64,000 nt of DNA, from NCBI GenBank assembly GCA_026770025.1, contig JAMXDE010000008.1, forward strand, positions 2,914,001 through 2,978,000, read 5' to 3'. This DNA comes from Craspedostauros australis. Its lineage: Eukaryota; Bacillariophyta; Bacillariophyceae; Mastogloiales; Achnanthaceae. Below, piece by piece: positions 21,291 through 29,717 of the stretch. The translations under genes and the position numbers were made by a program. Under the pieces are notes generated by a model. It was not told the DNA's origin and did not search any database. It was given only the letters and a program-made list of their open reading frames with translations. How positions within the stretch are numbered: the stretch's first letter is position 1; the number at the start of each line of letters is the position of its first letter.

Positions 21291-24200
21291 TCAGAAGTGA
21301 AAGTGACGAGGACGGCTCGTCGATCGTCTCGTGGTCGAGTTGGGCTCCCTGTTCTCCTTCTGCACACTGGCGATGCGTGGAGATCTTCTGGAGGAAGGTC
21401 TGTACTCATCGTGGGAGCCGCTGCGTTGGAGGACGATCGTCTTGTCCACGTACTTTATCATCGCACACATCTTCTTCAGGTATCTTCCCATGTCCACCTC
21501 ATGCGCGGCGCCCTTGCTTTTGCCGTTGTGCTTGCTCTTCAACCGCGCTGACGATCTGCGATCGCTGCCGACATGATCGCTCACGCTGGCGCGAAACTTG
21601 CGCATGCTGATGTTGTAAACGGACTTCATGCGCTTGTTGTTCTCACGTGAGGCGCACAGCGCTGCAATGTCTGGCGAGCACCGCAGCATGGGATCCAGCA
21701 GGTCGATCGAGATACTGAAGATGCTGTCCTTGTCGCGGAACGTCTGAATGAGGTCCAGCAGCACCTCGCCGCAGTCCAAGGTCGCCATGTGCGGGAGCAA
21801 ATCGTCGTGGCTCGCCACCGTCAGGAGGGTCCGCAGGATGCAGTGGACGAGTTCCAGGTGCGGAAGACTGCGGTTGCACTTCCTGATCACTTCCAGCAGT
21901 ATGGAAGTTGTGTTCGTGGTCACGAAAGATTGGCAGCACGGGTACGACAGTCTAGTGGTCGTCTCCAACGTCATCACAGCTGCCATGATGTCCGACAGGC
22001 GATTCTTGTACTTCAGATCAAACAGAGCCTCCTGCGTCCGCACGCCAATCTTCAGCTGCGGATGAGCCTGGGCCTTGCGATTGGCCTTGTCGATTCGATG
22101 GACCATGTGCACGCACTTTCGCGAGCAGTGCTGACGCACGCGTCGGGCTCGCGCAATCGCCTGCACCCGCTTGATTCCACGGGCCACACGGCATGTGATC
22201 TTGCGATATAGAAAGGTGCTCACAGCTCGCTGGATGATGTAGGCCGCGTCGTGCTTCCGCATCTCGAACTGGTACTCCCTGAATTGCCGCTGGATGATCG
22301 TCGCCTTGTGATGAAGGAAGAGCTCGTCGGCCAGTGTTTGCAGTCTCAAATCTTGAACCCTGCTTTTTGCTTGAATACGACGCACTGTTGCCTGGATCTT
22401 CATGGTCGCCAAGATATTCATCATGTACTCTGTTTCACACTTGTATCCTCTCCACACGCGCTGAATTTCGCGTGCTGCCAGGTTGTAGTAGACCGTCGAC
22501 AGTCTGATCTGAAATCCTCTCGCATGACGTTGGATGCACGTGGCAGCCTGGCGCTTCATCAGCAGCCGTTTGCGAATGATGTATCCTCGACCCAAGCTCT
22601 GAATTGCAGTACATGCGCTCGCTCTGAAGTGCATCTCATTCCTCCACAACGCACCTCGTACCAACGCTTGGAGTTTGGTGATACCATCTTGCGCACGTTG
22701 CAGCCGAGTACGAACGATGTGAGCACGGACGTGAGACTGAAACTTGATGATCCCAATGACGCTCATGATGTAATCAACGTGCGCAACGTAGCATCGCCAC
22801 GTCTTCTGTATCGCTCGCGCACCGGCATGGCGTCGTGCAATCTGTCTTGCCTTGCGCCCTCTCCAGATCCGTTGGATGTCGGTGCTAGAGGCCTCTCGCA
22901 TATTATCTTCCAATCTTTGCTGTTGTCGATGGTGCAGTTCACTTCGTGCGAAGCGCGTCCTGACGATGGACTGGATTGCTGTTGCTGCTTCGTGCATGGC
23001 CCCAACTTGACGGCGGGCCAACCACGAGCGCACGACGCATTGTGCCATGATCACGTCCTCCGTCAACATTCGAAAGCAATTGTGAATCAGGAATCCGCGG
23101 AACCGTGCTTGAATGATGCTTGCCGCAATGTCCATCTCGATGAGTTCCTCGCGGACCTGATGCCCACGGATGAAGGACTGAATCGTCACGGCTGCGCTGT
23201 ACTCGATCATGAAGATGTCCCTTTGCATCTTGAGGATGGTTAAATCTCGGTGTGCTCTCCAGGACCGCGCTGCACGCTGAATGCACGCGATGGCATTGGA
23301 TTTCTGAACTGCATGGCATCGTGCAATGTAGCTTCTGGCGAATGATTGCATTCGAATGATCCTTGTGACAGATTGGCCGTAGGTCTCAATCGCCTTTCTC
23401 GATCTCCATGCGCTCTGGATCGTGACAGCGGCATCATGTTCCAACATAGCAAGCTGATTACCGTACATCAGCATATCTTGAATTCGTTGTTGATGTACCA
23501 CGTCCAAAGCAAAAGCCTGCAGCTTCAACACCGCCACCCGTCGGGTCTGCGCTTGCTGCCGTGAACACCGGAGTCGGGCGATGCTTTGAACCACGATGAC
23601 ATCCTTGATGGACTTGTGGAAGCTCTTGCTTGTGTGATATCGCCTCCAGACAGCTTGAATTCTGACGGATGCCTTAGTCAATCCATCTCTCTTTGCTTTC
23701 TTCTGTTTCAGATCTTGCAATGCCACCCTCGATAATAGCAGCCGAGCAAAGCACTGGAGGCGCACAACCATGTCCAATCTACGTTGGCATTCGTTGCGCT
23801 GTGTCCATCGACGGTAGATACTTTGGCAAAGGATGATCCGCCATCTGACGACCAAGTACTTGCGGGAGGCTCGATGGCATCGCCAGATCTTCTGAACATC
23901 GATCGCAGCCGCTTCTTTCATTCTGAGGACACAGCGAATCATTCGTCCACGCCAAATTGCTTGGATCGTGATGGAGGCAAGGTTGCGTCGCAGGAAGGTC
24001 TGATGAGCATGATGGCGTCGATAGGCGTTCTGGAGCATGGTTGCCGCAGCAGTACAACGGTCAACATGCCGGTGGTGTCGCCATGCCTGTTGAATCGAGG
24101 CGGCCGCCAAGTTGTAAGCGTGCCGCTTTGTGGTGACCAACGATCGAGCAAGGTGGAGTCGAACATGCGACTGGATCATCAGAACAGCTTGTCGGCGCGT

Positions 24201-27200
24201 CGACGCCTCCCTGCGAGCTTTCCATCTTCGGAACGCACCCTGGCATGTGGTGGTGGCAAGCACATCCGCCTTGAATTCGGAAGCAGTGACACATCGTCTC
24301 CATGCAGCTTGGATCGTTGTTGCTGCAAAGACTGCCGACTCCAGCATGCGACGGTACTTGATGCATCTCCATGCAGCTTGGATGGTTGTCGCTGCGGCTC
24401 GATGATTCCTGAAAATCTTGGATTGAAAAAACCGCCGGAAGGCTGCCTGAATTAGTGTTGCCGCCGCTTGCGATCGTGACTTTTCATAGCTGTAGCATCG
24501 CCACCCTCTTTGGATCATCACCGCCGATGCGATATCCCTGAGGAAGTCTGCACGTGCATGAAACCTTCGGATCGAAGACTGTAGCACGGTTGCGGCATGT
24601 AGCGTCTCGGTGAACGTCTTGGAGGCAAGAAAGGCACGGAGGGATGCCTGGATTCGAACTGCTGCGAGGTTGGTCAGTTGTTGGTGGTGGAGTTGATTCA
24701 GCTGGTTCCGGGCAAGAGCAGATCGGAACGCACACTGTAATGTACTTACGGCAGCTCGCCGTTCCGATGCAACTCTGCGGGCCAGATATTGTCGCGCGGC
24801 GCTCTGGATGGTGATGGCATCAAATCGCTTCAGATGTGCCGCAACTAGCCCTGAGAATCCGCGCCATGCAGCCTGGATCTTGGTAGCTGCGTTGGTCCAC
24901 CGCATGAATTCGAAATCTTGTTGTGCACGGTGTCCGCGCCAGATCCTTTGAATTGCTTTCGCGCATTCAATCTTCATTTGAAAGGAGAGATTGTCCTGCC
25001 ATCCGCGAAAGGTTGCTTGGATCAGCGTCGCAGCGTCGTACTCCAACACCGCCAGCCTCTCCATCTTTCGTCGGCGCCATCTTCTGAATGCAGCTTGGAT
25101 GAGGATGGCGGATTCGTCGTCTAGGACCTTGTTCAGATATGCCAACCATACTTCTTGGATGATGATCGCCGCCTGCTGTTGTTGAATCACCTTCTTCCTC
25201 GCCAAGGACCCTCTGGCCATGCGCTGCGCTTGGATGATGCACTGCCTTGAATACTGAAAGCGGGCCCATGCTATGTATCCTCGCCAGACGGATTGGATGG
25301 CGGTGGCGGAATGAACTTGGATGCATCGTTGATCAGCGACGCGCCGAGCAACCCTGCCTCGCCAAATGGACTGAATGATGACGGCAGCGTCTCGCTCCTC
25401 TCGTGCATCGGAAGCTTCCCAGCGTCCCAGCATGCCTCTAAACATTCGCTGGATCTGAACCGCCGCCATGGTGCGATATTCATTGATCAACCGACTGTGC
25501 TTCATTTGAACCAGAGAGCGGCGGTGGGTCCACACGAAGTTTTCGATGATAGCGACTTGCCGGTGGTATTTCAGCCGTTGATTGCACAGGTATCGACCCT
25601 TGTTTGCCTGCCAGTACTGGAAGATAGTGAATGCGGCTGCCTTCTTGCGCTCGAGCATGATCTTCTGAAAATGTTTGCGGTAGCTCTTCTGGATCAAGAT
25701 GCAAGACAGAACCTCGCGGCTGGATTCCATCAATCGTGAACAGAGGTAGGAGAGACAAAGTAGGATAGACTGTTCATTGGGTGGGCTGTTGGTGTCGGAG
25801 GTAGGCAGCATGCATGGAATGCCGCCGAGGTCCGTCGCTCGAGAGGATGCCAGGCGGCAGTTGACTCGTTCGTTGGATAACGCCAGGTCTTGAGAGATGG
25901 CACCTTCCTCGAAAGCTGGAGATCGGGTTGTTGGTTTGATCTCATGGCGGCGCAGCGAGCTTGGGTGGTAGTAGTGAATGAGCAGACAGAACACCGTGCC
26001 ATCAGCGAAGGACTGCGAGAAATTGGTCACCTCGATTCCGTAGCAGGCGCACACGACTTGGCACCATCGCAGAAGCAGATGCTTCATGGTCTCCTCAGGT
26101 GATGCATCCAGAGGTGCGAATTTGCGTAGCATCTCCTGTTGCGCGGCCAGATGATGCAGCGAACGACCTTCGATCTTGAATCTGACCCGATTTGACGAAT
26201 GCACACGTCGAATCTCCTCCTCGACGCAATCCTCCCTCAGCAGCTTCTCCATGCAGCAGTGCGCGATGATGGACCACATCAGCTTGAGCACCATCTCACG
26301 ATGGCCATCGACGATCTGATGTGGAATGACGTCTTGTGGAATTGAGATTCCGAAGGAGCGCAAGTTCTTCAGTGCGATGCCTACGTTGTGCAGCTTCTGC
26401 AACCGAGAACCAGCGGGGAGGCGCAACGCTGTCATGAATTGCTTTGGTTTGCAACCCGCCACGATTTCGGCCAAGCGTGTCAGGCACGAGCCATCGCGGA
26501 GATCAGTTGCGAGATTGTCCACATGCAGATTGACCTCATCCGCCGGCTGTTGTCGGTAGTGCACCTTGAGACCGAGCCGGTTGAGATGCTTCAGAAAATC
26601 ACCCTCTCCAGTCAAGCATTCGCGGCATAGAGACTGGAGGACATCCTTGGATGACTTCACCTTTGAGGTTTTGATGAAGAGCCGCGGTACCTTGTCCAGT
26701 ACATTCTCCATCTTGGCCATATCGAGGAAGATCACGAGCACGATGAGACGGTGGAGGACGATGGATCGCATTTCTGCCTTGTACAATTTTTCGAACTTCC
26801 CGGATGGTACCTTGCACTTGCCTCTTGTATAGTGTGCGAGAACCGTGCTGTCGGAGAGGACACGGTCAGCGAGAAATGCCTTGATGGTCTGCCGCATGCG
26901 TTGAAATCCGGTGATGGCAGCTGCAGTTGTACTCGTAGGTGCCTGCTTCTTGCTCTTCGAAGGCCTTGCCATTCTAGTTGCCGTTGATTGGTGTGGTTCG
27001 TCAATAGTGCTGACGGGCTCGAGGATCTCTCCGAACACGACCTCGAGCGCAATTCGCAGCCATGGCTGGGAATAGGACGACAAGAGGTTGATGATACTCC
27101 TCCGCAACGTCAGGTCAGCATGGATATCGCGATCCGTTCTGATGGCCAAGCGCCCCTTCTTGATCTCTTGATCAACGATCGTCTTGACGCGCTCCATTTC

Positions 27201-29084
27201 ATCGCTTTGGAAGATTTCCGCAGCTCTTGATCTGCACTGAGCCAGGTGCTGATGGATGAAGAGTGTTCGAAGTCCTGTATTGCGCCCGCTGGATTGCGGT
27301 TCGCTTGACTCCTCCGCACTTTCGATGGGATTGAGAGTGTAGTTGAGCCAGCTCGTAAAGGTGATTGATTGCTTGTCGGCCCATGATGCCTCACGTCGTT
27401 TCGGGGACTTCTGCACAGACGTCGCTTTTGATGGGGCGTGGGTGCGGCCAAGTTTACTGTATCTTGATGTTGACTGTGATGATTGAAGTTGGCGTTGGGG
27501 TTTAGACTTGGGAGTGGATCTCTGCATTCGAGGCTTCGAAGTTGCGGTGGATGGTCGATCTACGGACACGGTGAATGCAACACCCTTGCGTGTAGTTGCG
27601 GGGGTGGAGATGGCAGTCGACGCGGCGCCTCTGGGCTTATGCACTGTCGCGGTTCGAGCAGAAGCCACTGCAGAAGTAGAAACACTTTCTGTTATCGTTC
27701 GCAGGGCAAGAGATTGATTCGGCGTGTCCGTACTTGTATGCAACACTCTTGGCTTCAATGGAGTGATCGACGACAATGGTGTTGCATGGCTGACTGTTGA
27801 TGTATGTCTGCCCTTGTTGGTTGCACTGGGTGCCGATGACGGATTGACGGAGTTTGGTGCGTGTTTGTGCTGGTTCTGCAGATGCTTCTGAACTTCGTGG
27901 ACCTGTTGTGCCGCCTGGGGCGAGAGGATGAGCAGGGATGCTTTGTCAATATCAACAGTGGGGCTTTTCTTGCCGGGAGCATCCCTTGCATTTGCGTTGC
28001 TGTATCGTGCCTTTGCAGCTGTCGGAGAGGTTGTCGAAGTCTGCCAAACAGCACCAGTCGGACTAACGAGAAGGCTTTCTTCCAGCAAGCTGACATCAGG
28101 GTTCGATGGATCGTCATCCCCCAGCTCTGTTCGGAGCAATGAGTTGGGCGTCTTGGGAAGCACGATGGAGATCTTCGAAAGAGTTGACTGAGGCGTAGAG
28201 CTACGAGCCTTGTTGATCGATGATGCTGCAGATGCCATTGTTGGTTTTGTGGCGTTGGCGTTGGCGTTGCCGCTGCTGCTGGTGGTGTTGGTATTACTCT
28301 TGCTTTTGGGCGCGGTGTTTTCAGGGATGGTGTGGGATTTGGTTGACGGTGGTACAGAGCTGAATGGAGACCAAGTGTAGTCTCTTTGAGTCGATGTGAA
28401 TTGCAATGGGGTGAATGATGATGCCTTACCGCTCCTGCTACTGCTGTTTTTGCTTTTGGTGTCCTCGTCGTTGTTCTGTTTTCCGCTGATGGCAGTGTTG
28501 ATGGAGACTGCGGACTGGAACGTGGGTGATATCGTTGCGCGGAGGTTACGACGAAGATTCACTGCGCTGTTTGGAGTCTTCTCGCCCAGCACAGCAACCG
28601 ATGCTGCAGGCGCATTCGCCACCGTGGAAGATGTGGAGTCATGCACAGGAGATCGGTACGGCGTCCGAGTGCTGGGAGCCATCGTGTTTTCCTTACCACG
28701 GTGTGTCGCAGTTGGTCCAAGCGTCTTTGCGGATTTGCTGATTGCATTCCTTTGTTTGGTCGAATTGGATGGCTTCAATCTATTCTTGCCTGTCCAGGAC
28801 ATGTCTGCGCTTCTGTTCCCGGCGTTGGTGCTCGCAGAGGATCGGATCGACGATCTACCAAGCTTGGAGGTAGCTGGGGTTGACCCCTTCAGCTGGCGAC
28901 GCAACGATTGCATTGGCGAGACGTTGCTGCTGTTGTTGTTGTTGTTGTGTGGCGTCAGCACTTTTCGGTCCACGATTCTGTTCTTCGTTGACGGCGTCTT
29001 GGCTGGTGGCGTGCCGATGGAATCATCGAACCCGACCATGCGACCCACGGGCGTCTTTGGCAGCGTGTCATGGTAGATCCGCAT
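21291..29084 (-). CDS. ASPM: ASPM-like spindle-pole protein: two CH domains, about 46 IQ motifs, C-terminal armadillo-like region
   Basis: 2,597 residues in one exon, starting at ATG 29084 (MRIYHDTLPKTPVGRM). ASPM/Asp binds microtubule minus ends and calmodulin at spindle poles. About 550 residues of Ser/Thr-rich disorder come first. Then comes the conserved segment ITFTSWLNYTLNP and two calponin-homology regions: the first ends near LRDGSCLTRLAEIV...KLMWSIIAHC, the second is LLLRWCQVVCACYGIEV...DGTVFCLLIHYYHP. The middle 1,150 residues are IQ repeats at roughly 23-residue spacing, with cores such as AATKIQAAWRG and AAVTIQSFIRG; I count about 46. After the IQ array there is a helical, armadillo-like stretch (HLELVHCILRTLLTVASHDDLLPHM), as in animal ASPM. 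The tail is basic and Ser/Arg-rich. Head-to-head with the CPAP-like gene. Confidence 0.93.
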   Translation of the reverse strand: MRIYHDTLPKTPVGRMVGFDDSIGTPPAKTPSTKNRIVDRKVLTPHNNNNNSSNVSPMQSLRRQLKGSTPATSKLGRSSIRSSASTNAGNRSADMSWTGKNRLKPSNSTKQRNAISKSAKTLGPTATHRGKENTMAPSTRTPYRSPVHDSTSSTVANAPAASVAVLGEKTPNSAVNLRRNLRATISPTFQSAVSINTAISGKQNNDEDTKSKNSSSRSGKASSFTPLQFTSTQRDYTWSPFSSVPPSTKSHTIPENTAPKSKSNTNTTSSSGNANANATKPTMASAASSINKARSSTPQSTLSKISIVLPKTPNSLLRTELGDDDPSNPDVSLLEESLLVSPTGAVWQTSTTSPTAAKARYSNANARDAPGKKSPTVDIDKASLLILSPQAAQQVHEVQKHLQNQHKHAPNSVNPSSAPSATNKGRHTSTVSHATPLSSITPLKPRVLHTSTDTPNQSLALRTITESVSTSAVASARTATVHKPRGAASTAISTPATTRKGVAFTVSVDRPSTATSKPRMQRSTPKSKPQRQLQSSQSTSRYSKLGRTHAPSKATSVQKSPKRREASWADKQSITFTSWLNYTLNPIESAEESSEPQSSGRNTGLRTLFIHQHLAQCRSRAAEIFQSDEMERVKTIVDQEIKKGRLAIRTDRDIHADLTLRRSIINLLSSYSQPWLRIALEVVFGEILEPVSTIDEPHQSTATRMARPSKSKKQAPTSTTAAAITGFQRMRQTIKAFLADRVLSDSTVLAHYTRGKCKVPSGKFEKLYKAEMRSIVLHRLIVLVIFLDMAKMENVLDKVPRLFIKTSKVKSSKDVLQSLCRECLTGEGDFLKHLNRLGLKVHYRQQPADEVNLHVDNLATDLRDGSCLTRLAEIVAGCKPKQFMTALRLPAGSRLQKLHNVGIALKNLRSFGISIPQDVIPHQIVDGHREMVLKLMWSIIAHCCMEKLLREDCVEEEIRRVHSSNRVRFKIEGRSLHHLAAQQEMLRKFAPLDASPEETMKHLLLRWCQVVCACYGIEVTNFSQSFADGTVFCLLIHYYHPSSLRRHEIKPTTRSPAFEEGAISQDLALSNERVNCRLASSRATDLGGIPCMLPTSDTNSPPNEQSILLCLSYLCSRLMESSREVLSCILIQKSYRKHFQKIMLERKKAAAFTIFQYWQANKGRYLCNQRLKYHRQVAIIENFVWTHRRSLVQMKHSRLINEYRTMAAVQIQRMFRGMLGRWEASDAREERDAAVIIQSIWRGRVARRVADQRCIQVHSATAIQSVWRGYIAWARFQYSRQCIIQAQRMARGSLARKKVIQQQQAAIIIQEVWLAYLNKVLDDESAILIQAAFRRWRRRKMERLAVLEYDAATLIQATFRGWQDNLSFQMKIECAKAIQRIWRGHRAQQDFEFMRWTNAATKIQAAWRGFSGLVAAHLKRFDAITIQSAARQYLARRVASERRAAVSTLQCAFRSALARNQLNQLHHQQLTNLAAVRIQASLRAFLASKTFTETLHAATVLQSSIRRFHARADFLRDIASAVMIQRGWRCYSYEKSRSQAAATLIQAAFRRFFQSKIFRNHRAAATTIQAAWRCIKYRRMLESAVFAATTIQAAWRRCVTASEFKADVLATTTCQGAFRRWKARREASTRRQAVLMIQSHVRLHLARSLVTTKRHAYNLAAASIQQAWRHHRHVDRCTAAATMLQNAYRRHHAHQTFLRRNLASITIQAIWRGRMIRCVLRMKEAAAIDVQKIWRCHRASRKYLVVRWRIILCQSIYRRWTQRNECQRRLDMVVRLQCFARLLLSRVALQDLKQKKAKRDGLTKASVRIQAVWRRYHTSKSFHKSIKDVIVVQSIARLRCSRQQAQTRRVAVLKLQAFALDVVHQQRIQDMLMYGNQLAMLEHDAAVTIQSAWRSRKAIETYGQSVTRIIRMQSFARSYIARCHAVQKSNAIACIQRAARSWRAHRDLTILKMQRDIFMIEYSAAVTIQSFIRGHQVREELIEMDIAASIIQARFRGFLIHNCFRMLTEDVIMAQCVVRSWLARRQVGAMHEAATAIQSIVRTRFARSELHHRQQQRLEDNMREASSTDIQRIWRGRKARQIARRHAGARAIQKTWRCYVAHVDYIMSVIGIIKFQSHVRAHIVRTRLQRAQDGITKLQALVRGALWRNEMHFRASACTAIQSLGRGYIIRKRLLMKRQAATCIQRHARGFQIRLSTVYYNLAAREIQRVWRGYKCETEYMMNILATMKIQATVRRIQAKSRVQDLRLQTLADELFLHHKATIIQRQFREYQFEMRKHDAAYIIQRAVSTFLYRKITCRVARGIKRVQAIARARRVRQHCSRKCVHMVHRIDKANRKAQAHPQLKIGVRTQEALFDLKYKNRLSDIMAAVMTLETTTRLSYPCCQSFVTTNTTSILLEVIRKCNRSLPHLELVHCILRTLLTVASHDDLLPHMATLDCGEVLLDLIQTFRDKDSIFSISIDLLDPMLRCSPDIAALCASRENNKRMKSVYNISMRKFRASVSDHVGSDRRSSARLKSKHNGKSKGAAHEVDMGRYLKKMCAMIKYVDKTIVLQRSGSHDEYRPSSRRSPRIASVQKENREPNSTTRRSTSRPRHFHF

Positions 29085-29717
29085 CGTGTCGTGATTGCAC
29101 AACACAAAACAATCCACAAATCAGGTTCGACCGGCGGCAACCAGCAAGGAGATGCTATCTTGTTGTGGATTCTGGTGTTGCCGTTCTCTTCGTCGTTGTC
29201 GTTGTCGCCACCCGCTCGACACTTTCGTCTTTCTTCTGTGGTGTTCTCGATCAACTTGTGTCCTCCTGTGCCGTTGGCTACTCTTTCTGTGTACCGTTGA
29301 CCTGCGTCCACCATGGCGGAAGCTACCAACCATCTCGCCGCGTTGTGTTTGCGTTGGTTTTGTCGCGACGGCATTGAATTGTGACGAAAGTGTTGTTCAA
29401 CATGTTTAATTATGGCCATGATTTGAATTTGAATGGTTAACGCTCAACAAGCGTTATTTCACCATACTAAAACAATCAAGATGATGCCAATGGCGTGGCA
29501 GGCGCGACGTGTCAAATCTGTTCTCACCCGGGTTTGGTTTGATTCCTCTCTCTGGCGCTTTCACATCTCTCTGTTCGTGGTTGCATCGCGTTGGCGAGAT
29601 CGCAACACATTGAGGAGGGATCGTTCGTCTTTGGTGCCTGCTGCACCTCTGCCATTCACCTTCATCATCTTCATCCCACACAAGGCTCACAGATTTGAGC
29701 TGAGCATCAAAGTGACC
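29085..29717. promoter_or_regulatory. Shared divergent promoter interval of ASPM-like and CPAP-like genes
   Basis: About 630 bp separate the two most likely start codons (29084 minus, 29718 plus). A bidirectional promoter is inferred from the layout; I saw no convincing core element. An in-frame ATG at 29433 would extend the plus-strand protein by 95 unstructured residues. Confidence 0.5.

Noticed and set aside
21748-25739. Several plus-strand frames of 100-330 codons inside the ASPM gene
   Set aside because: They arise from the repetitive IQ-coding DNA read on the other strand; they are Cys/His/Leu-rich without domains.
29085-29117. Longer ASPM start at 29117
   Set aside because: The codon there is GTG; the first ATG in frame is 29084 and the added residues look like leader.
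29433-29717. 95-residue N-terminal extension of the CPAP-like protein
   Set aside because: An ATG exists, but the residues are mixed hydrophobic/basic with no conserved feature, and using them would leave only about 350 bp for two promoters. Kept as an alternative only.
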